A stretch of 44,307 nt of DNA, taken from NCBI GenBank assembly GCA_040901865.1, contig JBBDYD010000045.1, positions 1-44,307 of the forward strand, given 5' to 3'. Below are positions 1-8,414 of this stretch, piece after piece (positions within the stretch are counted from its first letter, which is position 1; every line of letters begins with the position of its first letter). The DNA comes from JBBDYD01 sp040901865 (GTDB taxonomy: Bacteria; Bacteroidota; Ignavibacteria; UBA10030). The notes beneath the pieces were generated by a model. It was not told the DNA's origin, ran no database searches, and was given only the letters and a program-made list of their open reading frames with translations. Position numbers and translations under genes: made by a program.

Positions 1-446
1 AGTGTCATATGGCCAATCCGGTTGAGACGGGAAGCGAATTCGGTATGGCTGGTGCACATACCATGAACATCCGTTATGGCACTTCGTCTTCCCTCCTGGA
101 AGGCTGCAAAAACAGCGCATGCCACCCGAGTATTACGAGCGTTGACTATCACAGCATTCAGACGATCGTCCATGCATATCTGGACACTCTCCAGACCATG
201 ATGGCCGACACCGCTGTTGTCAACAAGTTCAACGCTGGCGCCAAGAAGGCCTGGATCACCATCGGGACAAGCGGACCGTCGATCAATGCGACCAGCGGAA
301 GCCCGCTCAAAATCTCTCCGGCCTCCCGCGCTGGAGCGCTCTATAATTTCTTCCTGGTCGAACATGATCTGAGCTTTGGCGTTCACAATTCCGTATACAC
401 TATTGACCTCTTAAAGTCGTCCGTGGCAGAACTTCGGAAGCCATAG
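1..446 (+). CDS. multiheme c-type cytochrome, C-terminal part (5' end outside window)
   Basis: The reading frame is open to the left edge. The first complete codons read Cys-His just before the first Met, which fits the end of a CXXCH haem motif, so this is the C-terminal part of a longer protein and the ATG at 9 is probably not the start. A second candidate haem site is GCKNSACH, with a CX4CH rather than CX2CH spacing. The end of the protein (GALYNFFLVEHD, then FGVHNSVYT) resembles the conserved tail of periplasmic multiheme cytochromes in which the final segment packs against the haem core. Periplasmic electron transfer is inferred. A strong terminator follows the stop. The exact family cannot be set without the missing N-terminal part. 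Confidence 0.72.
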   Translation, partial: CHMANPVETGSEFGMAGAHTMNIRYGTSSSLLEGCKNSACHPSITSVDYHSIQTIVHAYLDTLQTMMADTAVVNKFNAGAKKAWITIGTSGPSINATSGSPLKISPASRAGALYNFFLVEHDLSFGVHNSVYTIDLLKSSVAELRKP

Positions 447-473
447 ACGTTTCGGTCGTATTCCTCACCAACT

Positions 474-505
474 GGGGAGACAGATTTTTGTCTCCCCTTT
501 TTTTT
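474..505 (+). terminator. rho-independent terminator after the cytochrome gene
   Basis: A perfect 9-bp stem (GGGGAGACA at 474-482 pairing with TGTCTCCCC at 489-497) closes a 6-nt loop and is followed directly by eight T residues at 498-505. It lies 28 nt after the cytochrome stop codon and separates that transcript from the CcmF gene. Confidence 0.93.
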
Positions 506-638
506 CTCAATTCTGGAAATCCCCTCCCTTTTTTCTTAATCTCTGGAAATTCCGGCTGTTCTTCCCCATCTCCGGGATGAGAACAAACCCTCTTTTCCTT
601 CAATCTCTGTGTTTTTCTGACCATCGGGGGTGTCTTAC

Positions 639-654
639 TGGCATAGAGGTTGCA
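639..654 (+). promoter_or_regulatory. candidate sigma-54 (-24/-12) promoter upstream of ccmF
   Basis: The sequence TGGCATAGAGGTTGCA has the diagnostic GG at 640-641 and GC at 652-653 separated by exactly 10 nt, with TGGCA and TTGCA flanks matching the sigma-54 consensus. A start site would fall near 665, giving a leader of about 40 nt with a strong AGGAGG ribosome site at 694-699 ahead of the ATG at 703. No activator binding site was identified. The motif could occur by chance, but its position between a terminator and a gene start favours function. Confidence 0.5.
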
Positions 655-702
655 CCCGTGTTGGTTGAAGTTTACGTCGATTAAAAGGAAGGTAGGAGGC
701 TT

Positions 703-3036
703 ATGGCAGCATCAATATTAGTTTGGACCGCATTCGGAGCGGCATTGGTTTCTGCGTTTGCGTATCACCAAAGCGCAACGAAGAAACGCATGCTTGTTCC
801 TCTCGCGCGAAGGAGCTTTCTGGTGATGTCGGCAGGCGTGGTGGCCGCTTCGGTCCTGCTCATGCTGTTCATCGTCAGGCATCAATTTGAATACGCCTAT
901 GTTTGGAATTACAGTTCGCGCGAACTCCCGGTCCATCTCCTTATCACAACGTTCTGGGCCGGTCAGGAAGGCAGTCTTCTGTTCTGGGCTCTGTGCAGTA
1001 CGATCATCGGTTTTGGACTGCTGAACTACAGTCGTCGCAAGCATATTGAGTACGAGACAATGGCTGTTTACGCCCTCTTGCAGGCATTTCTTCTCTTGCT
1101 CCTCCTTGCCAAGTCCCCGTTCAAGTACATCTGGGACGTGTATCCCACCCAGGCGCAGGTGGGCTTTGTGCCGGCGGACGGCAAAGGATTAAATCCCCTG
1201 CTGCAGAATTTCTGGATGATCATTCACCCCCCCGTTTTATTCATCGGATTTGCCGCCATGGCAGTCCCGTTTGCGATGGCAGTCGCGGCTCTCTGGAAAC
1301 GCACGTATGGCGATTGGATCGTCAAGGCGCTCCCATGGGCGCTGTTTGCAGCGATCGCCCTTGGGGCCGGATTGATGCTGGGCGGGTACTGGGCCTATGG
1401 TGTGCTGGGTTGGGGCGGATGGTGGGGCTGGGATCCGGTTGAGAACTCCTCGCTTATCCCATGGATCATTGTCGTAACGCTTCTGCATACGCTGGTAGTA
1501 CAGAAGAAAACAGGCAAACTCATGCGGACAAACTTCGCCCTCGCGATCCTGGGCTTTGTGCTTGTCATTTACAGCACCTTCCTGACGCGCAGCGGCATTC
1601 TTGGCGACTCCTCGGTCCATTCGTTTGTTGATCCGGGCGCGTTTGCCTACACCTTGCTTGTCATCTGGATGGCGACCGTGACCGGCATAGGATTCACCAT
1701 GCTTGCAAAGCGATGGAAGGAACTCAAGGCTCTGGCGACAGGAGTCGGCAATTTCACCCGGGAATCGCTGATTGCCATGGGTTCCGCAGCGCTGGGTGCC
1801 AGCGCCCTGGTGATTTTCTTTGGGACAAGTTTACCGCTGTTCTCCGCGTCGAGCGTCGAAACAAGTTTCTACGATAACATGAACCTTCCAATTGCGGTCG
1901 CTATGCTTGTTATTCTCGGGCTGAGCCTTCTGGTTCAATGGCGCGCCGAGTCGCTCGTTGGGCTTATCAGACGCATGAGCATCGGTCTAATTTCCTCTTT
2001 CGTCGGCACCATCGTTCTCTACGCAGCGGGTGTCCGGGATGTCTCCATGCTGGCTCTTGCATCAGCCTCCCTGTTCGCCCTCGCCGTGAACCTGGAACGA
2101 CTCATCTCTCTTGCCCGGGTGAACCCGTCGGGAACCGGCGGGGCAATTGCTCACGTGGGACTCGCATTGCTGTTTCTTGGAATCATCGGATCCGGGGGTT
2201 ACGGCAGTAAAACCACTGTCTCTCTCCCGCTCGGAGATCCACAAGAGGTTCTCGGGCACAAGCTCACGTACGCCGGCTCCGAACTTTTTGAGAACGGAAA
2301 GTACCGATTTGATGTTACCGCGCAAAGTGGTGCATCCGACTTTACACTTCATCCCGTGATGTACCAGAGCTCGTACAATAACAGCCTTATGCGGGAGCCC
2401 GACTACGCGAGTTCATGGGCCGGTGATTTTTATCTGGAGCCTGTGGCGCTCGAATCACAGCAAGTTCATTCCGAAAGTGAATCCCGGCACCTGGCAAAGG
2501 GCGAATCGGTGAAGGTTGGAGGGAGATCCGTGACGTTTGTTCGCTTCGAAATGAATCAACATGGCGAGAACAAAGCGATGAGCCCGGATGGATTTACCAT
2601 CGGAGCGGTTCTTGAAGTGAAAAACGGAAAGAGCGTTGAAACCGTGATCGCTCCTTCCCTTTTCCGACAGGGCTCGGCCCCGGAACCCACGATGGTTGCT
2701 ACAAAGGACAAAGCGCTGGAGTTTCGCTTTGTCGGAATGAACGTTGACATGGAGACAAAGAAATCCTCGGTGGAATTGAGTATCGAGGATCCAAGTTCGC
2801 ATGATCATTCGAAATCCAAGGAAGTTCTGGTTGTCGAGGCAAGCGTCAAACCGTTCATGAGTCTGGTGTGGATTGCCGCAATCCTCGTTCTTGCAGGCCT
2901 GGGTCTTGCACTTGTGCAAAGTAGAAAACATCACATTCTGGTCCCGTCTGTCAGCGAAAAAAGTAAGTCCAATGGTCAGAAATCGGCCACGCGGCGGGAA
3001 CAAGAGGTCCACGAAGCGGAACCCATTGAAATCTGA
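703..3036 (+). CDS. ccmF: cytochrome c haem lyase subunit, CcmF/NrfE family
   Basis: This 777-aa polytopic membrane protein belongs to the CcmF/NrfE/CcsA superfamily, which attaches haem to apocytochrome c in the periplasm. Visible signatures are WAGQEGSLLFW (about residues 85-95), the IIHPP segment (173-177) and the tryptophan-rich WWD haem-binding motif GWGGWWGWDPVENSS (about 236-250), with many TM helices around them. A large hydrophilic domain (about 500-720) lies before a last TM segment near 730-750 and a charged tail. The start ATG has a strong AGGAGG site. It follows a multiheme cytochrome gene, and NrfHA lies further along the window, so it probably matures such cytochromes. The stop codon lies within a short-word repeat. 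Confidence 0.9.
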   Translation: MAASILVWTAFGAALVSAFAYHQSATKKRMLVPLARRSFLVMSAGVVAASVLLMLFIVRHQFEYAYVWNYSSRELPVHLLITTFWAGQEGSLLFWALCSTIIGFGLLNYSRRKHIEYETMAVYALLQAFLLLLLLAKSPFKYIWDVYPTQAQVGFVPADGKGLNPLLQNFWMIIHPPVLFIGFAAMAVPFAMAVAALWKRTYGDWIVKALPWALFAAIALGAGLMLGGYWAYGVLGWGGWWGWDPVENSSLIPWIIVVTLLHTLVVQKKTGKLMRTNFALAILGFVLVIYSTFLTRSGILGDSSVHSFVDPGAFAYTLLVIWMATVTGIGFTMLAKRWKELKALATGVGNFTRESLIAMGSAALGASALVIFFGTSLPLFSASSVETSFYDNMNLPIAVAMLVILGLSLLVQWRAESLVGLIRRMSIGLISSFVGTIVLYAAGVRDVSMLALASASLFALAVNLERLISLARVNPSGTGGAIAHVGLALLFLGIIGSGGYGSKTTVSLPLGDPQEVLGHKLTYAGSELFENGKYRFDVTAQSGASDFTLHPVMYQSSYNNSLMREPDYASSWAGDFYLEPVALESQQVHSESESRHLAKGESVKVGGRSVTFVRFEMNQHGENKAMSPDGFTIGAVLEVKNGKSVETVIAPSLFRQGSAPEPTMVATKDKALEFRFVGMNVDMETKKSSVELSIEDPSSHDHSKSKEVLVVEASVKPFMSLVWIAAILVLAGLGLALVQSRKHHILVPSVSEKSKSNGQKSATRREQEVHEAEPIEI

Positions 3037-3078
3037 CTTCTGACTTCTGATCTCTGACTTTCTGATCTCTGGCTTCCA
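3032..3078. repeat. low-complexity intergenic repeat, TCTGACTTC word family
   Basis: The spacer between ccmF and the stress-protein gene is built almost wholly from degenerate copies of TCTGACTTC and TCTGATCTC. It begins inside the last codons of ccmF, so the TGA stop is part of a repeat word. The same word family recurs at 16871-16926 behind the truncated xdhC gene. Confidence 0.7.
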
Positions 3079-3092
3079 ACAAGGAGACACTC

Positions 3093-3575
3093 ATGAAATC
3101 CCCCAAAAACATCCTGGTACCGATCGACATGTCGGTTCTGTCGATCACCGCCCTCCAATATGCTGAAGACATTGCAGAACATTTTGAGGCGGAGATCACG
3201 GTCGTTTTTGTTTCAGAAATCGATGATCCGCAGACAAAACTCCGAAAATCCGCCAATGACAACGACAAAGCGATTAAGGCCGCCCTTGCCCATTTGCTGC
3301 TCGATCACAACGTCGTGACGCAGAGCCTGCGCATCGAAGTCCGCCACGGATCGCCGGCCGCTGAAATCGTGAAAGCATCCCACGATCTCCACACCGATCT
3401 CATCATCATGTGCACCCACGGCCGCAGCGGTCTGAGTCATATGCTGATGGGCAGTGTCGCTGAAAAGGTCGTTCGCCTCGCGGCTTGCCCGGTTCTGACA
3501 ATCAAACCGGACGAATTCAGCGAACTCGTGAATCTGACCCAGGACGACGTTGCCGACGGACTGCATTTGCCGTAA
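3093..3575 (+). CDS. universal stress protein UspA family
   Basis: A 160-aa single Usp domain. The N-terminus KNILVPIDMS is the first beta strand of the fold, and the ATP-binding signature G-x2-G-x9-G-S is present in GRSGLSHMLMGSVAEKVV near residue 110-127, followed by the usual CPVLTIKP strand. Such proteins act as nucleotide-binding cytoplasmic dimers in stress and growth arrest. The start has an AAGGAG site 6 nt upstream. It sits between the haem lyase and alanine dehydrogenase genes. A paralogue lies at 7935-8414, and both are near anaerobic or energy-metabolism genes, which is common for Usp genes. A specific target cannot be named. Confidence 0.92.
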   Translation: MKSPKNILVPIDMSVLSITALQYAEDIAEHFEAEITVVFVSEIDDPQTKLRKSANDNDKAIKAALAHLLLDHNVVTQSLRIEVRHGSPAAEIVKASHDLHTDLIIMCTHGRSGLSHMLMGSVAEKVVRLAACPVLTIKPDEFSELVNLTQDDVADGLHLP

Positions 3576-3624
3576 CATCGCACGCCGTGGTTGATCGTTC
3601 CGGAACAATTGAAAGGAGATTACC

Positions 3625-4764
3625 GTGACAGTCGGTATCCTCAAGGAAGATGCGGTGATTGAACGTCGCGTAGCACTTACTCCTGCGGGCGTTCAAACCC
3701 TTGTAAGCGCAGGGCAGCAGGTGTATGTCCAGCATGAGGCCGGTCTGCAAACGCTGTTCCCGGACGATGAGTACGAAAAAGCCGGGGCCGTTATCAATTA
3801 CACGTCTCAGGAAATCATCAACCGAAGTGAAGTTGTTCTCAAGATTTCCCCCCCAAACGACTTTGAACTGGCTCTGATGAGCAAGGGCCAGGCGCTCCTG
3901 TCGTTTCTCCATCTAGCCGTTTCGAACCGAAAGACTATCGCGACACTCCTCGACCGGCAGGTAACATCCATCGCATACGAGCTTGTAGAGAATTCCAGGA
4001 AAAATCTGGCTGTACTGGAAGTCATGAGTGAAATAGCCGGCCAGCTTTCGATTCAGCTCGCAGGCCATCATCTACAATCGCGGCAAGGTGGAAGAGGAAT
4101 CCTGCTTGGGAACATCCCCGGCGTAGCCCCCGCATCGGTCGTGATTTTGGGCGCCGGAACGGTGGGCACCACTGCAGCCCGAGTGGCCCTCGGTCTGGGG
4201 GCCCAGGTAACGGTGCTCGACAGAGACCTCTCTCGCCTCCGCGATTTGCATCACATCTTCCCGATAGTCAATTCTGCACTTGCAACGGCGTATAACGTTG
4301 CAAAAGCGGTCCAGCACGCGGATGTGGTGATCGGCGCAGTGCTGCTGAAGGGTGAGCGGACACCCCACCTGGTGACGGAAACAATGGTGAGGGATATGAA
4401 GGTCGGATCTGTTATCATCGATGTTTCCATCGATCAGGGCGGATGTGTCGAAACCAGTCGTCCCACGAGTCTGGAGGAACCGGTGTACATACGCCACGGC
4501 GTGGTTCATTACTGTGTCCCCAATATGACTGCGTCGGTGCCTCGCACATCCTCCGTCGGACTCACAAATGCCGTCCTGCCGTATCTCCAGGACCTTTCAA
4601 CAAACGGAATCCAGGATGCCTTGCAAAAAAGTCCCGGCCTGGCAGTCGGCGTCTGTACGTACAACGGCGTTTGCACGAATGAAGCAATTGCCCGAATCTT
4701 CGACCTGAAACCAAAGAAGCTCGCCCTGCTTCTTGGCTCGAACCTTCAGGCATTAAGAAACTAG
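3625..4764 (+). CDS. ald: alanine dehydrogenase (NAD-dependent)
   Basis: This 379-aa enzyme interconverts L-alanine and pyruvate plus ammonium using NAD. The N-terminal signature GILKEDAVIERRVALTP, catalytic His96 (in LSFLHLAVS) and Asp270 (in VSIDQGG) sit at the same numbers as in characterised alanine dehydrogenases. The NAD-binding GAGTVGTTAA is at residues 176-185, and HGVVHYCVPNM follows the active site. The start is GTG, chosen because AAGGAG lies 8 nt before it and the family begins at this point. A perfect 10-bp palindrome (GTTCCGGAAC, 3597-3606) lies just upstream and might be an operator. Its neighbours suggest a role in fermentative nitrogen and redox balance, which is inference. 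Confidence 0.95.
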   Translation: MTVGILKEDAVIERRVALTPAGVQTLVSAGQQVYVQHEAGLQTLFPDDEYEKAGAVINYTSQEIINRSEVVLKISPPNDFELALMSKGQALLSFLHLAVSNRKTIATLLDRQVTSIAYELVENSRKNLAVLEVMSEIAGQLSIQLAGHHLQSRQGGRGILLGNIPGVAPASVVILGAGTVGTTAARVALGLGAQVTVLDRDLSRLRDLHHIFPIVNSALATAYNVAKAVQHADVVIGAVLLKGERTPHLVTETMVRDMKVGSVIIDVSIDQGGCVETSRPTSLEEPVYIRHGVVHYCVPNMTASVPRTSSVGLTNAVLPYLQDLSTNGIQDALQKSPGLAVGVCTYNGVCTNEAIARIFDLKPKKLALLLGSNLQALRN

Positions 4765-4858
4765 AACATGAAACCTAAGGATTCAAGCCTCATGAACAAC
4801 GGATGGCGCTCAACAGACTGTTCACCCTTCACCCTTTACCGCAGGCTCAACGATAGCA

Positions 4859-6178
4859 ATGAACTGGCTCTCAACCTACAAACAAAAAGTTGTCTCTCTT
4901 GAAGAAGCAGTCAGTGTCGTCCGTTCGGGCGACAGGATTTTCATCAGCGGAAACGCTGCGACGCCCCTTCTTCTGACAAATGCACTCGCAAGACGAAAAG
5001 ACGAACTGTTTGACGTCGAAGTGAATCATGTGCTTCTGCTCGGAGAAGACCCCCTGGCGAAACCCGGAATGGAACGTCATTTTCGGCACAACTCACTGTT
5101 CGTGGGCCCCGCAGACCGCGAGGCAATCGCCGACGGACGATCTGCCTATGTCCCTATTCATCTCTCCGAAATCCCCTCTCTGTTTTCCGGAGGGATCATT
5201 CCGCTCGACGTCGCCTTCATCCACGTTTCTCCGCCGGACGAGCATGGATTTATGAGTTACGGAGTGGAATGCGCCGCGTCCAAGGCCGCTGCCGAGAGCG
5301 CAAAAATCGTTGTTGCCCAGGTGAACGAGCGGATGCCCAGAACACTTGGCGACGTATTCCTCCATGTGTCACATGTGCACAAGATCGTAGAATGTTCGGA
5401 ACCCCTTTTGACTCTTGAGCCGGGAGAATCCACAGAAGTGGAACAAAAGATCGCGACTCACATTGCAGGGCTGATTCGAGACGGCGACACCCTTCAATTG
5501 GGGATCGGAGGCATTCCCGACGCCGTCATCACACAACTCGACACAAAACGGCATCTCGGTATCCATACAGAAATGGTTTCCGACGGCGTCATCAGGGCGC
5601 TTGAGAGCGGAATTATCACCAACAGGAAAAAAACGCTTCACCCCGGTAAAGTCATCGCAACGTTTGTCCTGGGATCGGAGGAACTGTACCGCTACGTGGA
5701 TAACAATCCGATTTTTGAGCTCCACCCGTGCGATTATACCAATGACCCGTTCATCATCGCCCAAAATGAGAACATGGTGGCCATCAATTCGGCCATCGAG
5801 ATCGATATTACGGGACAGGTTTGTGCGGATTCCATCGGATCCAAGATTTACAGCGGGTTTGGCGGACAGGTGGACTTCATCCGGGGTGCGGGATATTCCA
5901 AGGGAGGCAAACCCATTATCGCAATTCCATCATCCACAAAGAACGGGACCATCTCGCGAATTGTCCCCCAGTTGAAGCCCGGCGCCGGTGTCGTAACCAC
6001 GCGGGCTGATGTCCATTACGTTGTCACAGAATTCGGCGTTGCTTCGCTTCACGGCAGGAATCTCGAGGAACGCGCCGAAGCGCTGATTGCCATCGCCCAT
6101 CCGGCATTCAGGGCGGAACTTTCCGAGTATGTCAAAGAGAAAACTCATTCCCGGGAATCCCGGGTCATCCCTGCATAA
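4859..6178 (+). CDS. 4-hydroxybutyrate/acetyl-CoA-type CoA transferase
   Basis: This 439-aa protein belongs to the acetyl-CoA hydrolase/transferase family (AbfT/Cat1 group), which swaps CoA between acetyl-CoA and small carboxylic acids through a glutamyl-CoA intermediate. The catalytic glutamate is visible as Glu238 in GIHTEMVSDG, the same number as in clostridial 4-hydroxybutyrate CoA-transferase. The upstream glycine-rich stretch LQLGIGGIPDAV (212-223) and the C-terminal VVTEFGVASLHGRNLEERA support the family. Length is normal. It lies downstream of ald on the same strand with a 94-nt spacer holding TTCACCC words. The start ATG has no clear Shine-Dalgarno. The true acyl substrate (4-hydroxybutyrate, butyrate, succinate or acetate) cannot be settled from sequence. 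Confidence 0.88.
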   Translation: MNWLSTYKQKVVSLEEAVSVVRSGDRIFISGNAATPLLLTNALARRKDELFDVEVNHVLLLGEDPLAKPGMERHFRHNSLFVGPADREAIADGRSAYVPIHLSEIPSLFSGGIIPLDVAFIHVSPPDEHGFMSYGVECAASKAAAESAKIVVAQVNERMPRTLGDVFLHVSHVHKIVECSEPLLTLEPGESTEVEQKIATHIAGLIRDGDTLQLGIGGIPDAVITQLDTKRHLGIHTEMVSDGVIRALESGIITNRKKTLHPGKVIATFVLGSEELYRYVDNNPIFELHPCDYTNDPFIIAQNENMVAINSAIEIDITGQVCADSIGSKIYSGFGGQVDFIRGAGYSKGGKPIIAIPSSTKNGTISRIVPQLKPGAGVVTTRADVHYVVTEFGVASLHGRNLEERAEALIAIAHPAFRAELSEYVKEKTHSRESRVIPA

Positions 6179-6189
6179 TGGAGGTGTCT

Positions 6190-6513
6190 ATGAATCTTGT
6201 CTGGGAGTCTGTCAGAATGGGTGTATGCCGGAAATGCATCGACGGAGATACCAGGGGAGAATGCCGGCTTCCGAATAATGAGATTTGTCCCCTGAAGATC
6301 TATTTTCAGGAAGTTTCCGAAATAATCACGGTCGCAAACAGTCACTCAATGGAGACAATTGCCCGGGCGGTGAGATCATCGGTATGTCCCCGATGTCTCT
6401 ACGGTACTTCCGAGCACTGCAGGAAGCGCGACACACTGGAATGTGCCCTTGAACGATACATGCCCACAATTGTTGAGAGGGTCGCTGGAATGAAGATGAT
6501 GACACACTTATGA
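6190..6513 (+). CDS. small cysteine-rich protein, probable metal or Fe-S binding
   Basis: A 107-aa soluble protein with paired cysteine motifs: CRKC near residue 13, further cysteines in GECRL and ICPLK, then CPRC and two more cysteines (EHCRKR, LECAL) in a repeated second half. The layout is an internal duplication of one C-x2-C ... C ... C unit, suggesting two Zn or Fe-S sites. ATG 6190 is preferred over the overlapping ATG at 6178 because GGAGG at 6180-6184 sits 5 nt before it. It follows the CoA transferase stop by 11 nt, so the two are probably co-transcribed. I do not recognise a named family; a function in electron transfer or regulation would be a guess. Confidence 0.75.
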   Translation: MNLVWESVRMGVCRKCIDGDTRGECRLPNNEICPLKIYFQEVSEIITVANSHSMETIARAVRSSVCPRCLYGTSEHCRKRDTLECALERYMPTIVERVAGMKMMTHL

Positions 6514-6692
6514 AAAAGGAAAACAGCAAGGAACAAAAAGAGATGAAACAACAAGAATCAAACTGATGGGAGATATTTCTTTTTTCTTTTTTGCGGTTTT
6601 ATTTCAGTTTGTTGTTTTCATTTTTCTGTTTCTAATAGCTCACAGTCTACAATTTACTGTTTAATGTTCAACACGCTCTCACTTGCTGGCAA
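6514..6692. repeat. purine/pyrimidine-skewed spacer with imperfect hairpin
   Basis: No gene is seen here. The left half is purine-rich (A/G/C words such as GAAACAACAAG), the right half is T-rich. The arms at 6543-6566 and 6604-6621 are complementary with one bulge (CAAACTGA pairs perfectly with TCAGTTTG). It may act as a weak terminator for the ald-CoA transferase-Cys-protein transcript and resembles the T-rich words upstream of cydA at 9118-9180. Confidence 0.4.
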
Positions 6693-6953
6693 ATGGAATC
6701 AAAAGAAATCATGAAGGTGTCCGTAGAGAGGCTCGAAAACGACCTGAACCGGATTACCACAATTGTGCGGACTGTTGAGTCTGAGCTGAGCGGAGTGTGC
6801 GACGCTCCAGACCGGCAGTCGGTCGCGCTCGCAATGAAGGTTCAGCTGGGCGAGATTCATGCCCGGCTCGATGGAGTCAGGGAATTCGTCGCAGCATGCC
6901 GTCGGCGGGCCCTCGAGCCGGGTATCGAAGAGGACATCGACCTCTGGCTATGA
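6693..6953 (+). CDS. 86-aa conserved-looking hypothetical protein
   Basis: A small, charged, mostly helical protein beginning MESKEIMKVSVERL and ending DIDLWL. Heptad-like spacing of hydrophobic residues between 8 and 35 suggests a helical hairpin or short coiled coil. One Cys lies in SGVCDAP and another in VAACRRRA. No signal peptide or TM segment is seen. Its TGA ends one base before the ATG of the radical SAM gene, so the two are translationally linked. I do not recognise the family; the tight spacing suggests a role with the radical SAM protein, which is inference. Confidence 0.62.
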   Translation: MESKEIMKVSVERLENDLNRITTIVRTVESELSGVCDAPDRQSVALAMKVQLGEIHARLDGVREFVAACRRRALEPGIEEDIDLWL

Positions 6954-6954
6954 C

Positions 6955-7938
6955 ATGACCGGCTTGCAGCATGTATTCGGACCCGTCCCCTCACGCCGTC
7001 TCGGACGCTCTCTGGGCGTTGACGTCATTCCGCGAAAACTCTGCACACTCGACTGCATTTTTTGTGAAATTGGCAGAACGGACAAACGCGCGCTGAGGCG
7101 CAAGGAATATGTCGCCCCGTCTAAGGTCCTGCCTGAAATCCGGACTGCTGTCCAGGCGGGGGGGATCGACACGATCACATTTTCAGGCTCCGGCGAACCG
7201 ACACTCAACTCGAGCCTTGGATTCATGATCCACGATGTCAAGTCATGGACGACCCTGCCGGTCGCCGTAATCACAAACGGCACCCTCTTGTTCATGCAAG
7301 ATGTGCGAAGGGATCTTCTGGAGGCCGATATTGTCCTCCCCTCCCTCAACGCCGCCACGCCAGACGCATTCGAGCGGACAAATCGCCCGCATCCACAGCT
7401 CAAGCTCGATATGATCCTTGAAGGCTTGAAGCAATTTCGCACCGAATACCGGGGCCGTTTCTGGCTCGAGGTCGTCCTGGTGAGCGGATTCAACGATTCA
7501 AAGGCAGAACTTGCCGCACTCAAATCCGCAATTGCCCGGATCCGGCCGGATCGCATTCAGTTGAACACCGTTGTTCGACCACCTTCCGAACAATACGCGC
7601 GACGACTCTCCATGGACCGGCTGGAAGAAATCCGCGAATACTTCGGGGATATGTGCGAGGTCATTCCGGATTGCGTCGGGCCGCAGGACAATGCCCGCGA
7701 TCACGTTGAGCAGCAAGATATTGTTGCCATGATATCCCGGCGCCCCATGACGGCTGCCGACATCGCTGTATCCGTTCGCATGTCCCTGGCAGCTATCAGG
7801 CGACAGCTCGCGCTCCTTGAACAGGACCAGATTGTGCAATCGAATTTCTACGGAGGCGAGTGGTATTACCGATCGGCGGAACGGAAATCCGTAGCACGAC
7901 CGCGCTCGGTTCAACGCAGTACTGGAGGAATGACATGA
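6955..7938 (+). CDS. radical SAM protein, COG0731-like
   Basis: A 327-aa protein with the N-terminal signature FGPVPSRRLGRSLGVDVIP followed by the cysteine cluster C-TLD-C-IF-C (CX3CX2C, about residues 29-36) that binds the SAM-cleaving [4Fe-4S] cluster. The SAM-binding FSGSGEPTLN follows, then VITNGTLL. This arrangement matches COG0731-type Fe-S oxidoreductases, which resemble the wybutosine enzyme TYW1 but have no settled function in bacteria. The last 80 residues (RRPMTAADIAVSVRMSLAAIRRQL) look like a winged-helix domain. The ATG at 6955 is chosen because the family starts here and it directly follows the upstream gene's stop. Its 3' end overlaps the next gene by ATGA. Confidence 0.85.
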   Translation: MTGLQHVFGPVPSRRLGRSLGVDVIPRKLCTLDCIFCEIGRTDKRALRRKEYVAPSKVLPEIRTAVQAGGIDTITFSGSGEPTLNSSLGFMIHDVKSWTTLPVAVITNGTLLFMQDVRRDLLEADIVLPSLNAATPDAFERTNRPHPQLKLDMILEGLKQFRTEYRGRFWLEVVLVSGFNDSKAELAALKSAIARIRPDRIQLNTVVRPPSEQYARRLSMDRLEEIREYFGDMCEVIPDCVGPQDNARDHVEQQDIVAMISRRPMTAADIAVSVRMSLAAIRRQLALLEQDQIVQSNFYGGEWYYRSAERKSVARPRSVQRSTGGMT

Positions 7939-8414
7939 AGCATCCGAAATCGATTCTCGTGCCCACGGATCTCTCTGTTTCTTCGCTGGAAGCACTTCGC
8001 TATGCGCAGGAAATTGCCGATCCGTCATCGGCGGAGATCATCCTCCTTCATGCCCTCAATCGGAGCGAAAAAGAGCGCACGGCACCGTTCAAATCCGACC
8101 CGGCAGAATTGGATGCACGTAAGAAGATGATCCATCTCTTGACCAGACAAGGGATGATCCGCCGGGACCTTAGGATCATGCTGGGAAGCAGGTCGCCGCT
8201 TGTTTCCATTCTCGAAGCAATTGATCGACTGGATGTCGACCTGGTGGTCATGACTACCCACGGGCGAACCGGATTCAACCATGCGCTGGTGGGAAGTGTC
8301 GCCGAACAGGTTGTTCGCTTCTCTCCCGTTCCGGTTCTGGTGGTCAAAATGCCGGGGCAGGAGCCGGCAAAGCTCTGTGAAACCGAGATTCAGATGCATC
8401 TCTCTTTGAACTAA
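7935..8414 (+). CDS. universal stress protein UspA family (second copy)
   Basis: A 159-aa Usp protein. The first strand is KSILVPTDLS and the nucleotide-binding motif is GRTGFNHALVGSVAEQVVR followed by SPVPVLVVKMP. Start ATG 7935 overlaps the radical SAM stop (ATGA) and has GGAGG six bases upstream, which rules out the longer open frame. The arrangement implies translational coupling with the radical SAM protein. It is clearly related to the copy at 3093-3575, sharing the RYAQEIA/QYAEDIA and GSVAE segments, but has diverged well beyond a recent duplication. Cytoplasmic, ATP-binding type is predicted from the G-x2-G-x9-G-S pattern. Confidence 0.92.
   Translation: MKHPKSILVPTDLSVSSLEALRYAQEIADPSSAEIILLHALNRSEKERTAPFKSDPAELDARKKMIHLLTRQGMIRRDLRIMLGSRSPLVSILEAIDRLDVDLVVMTTHGRTGFNHALVGSVAEQVVRFSPVPVLVVKMPGQEPAKLCETEIQMHLSLN

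Noticed and set aside
2455..3090. Long open frame on the minus strand opposite ccmF
   Set aside because: Its sequence is the antisense of a clearly conserved CcmF C-terminal region and has no domain pattern or ribosome site.
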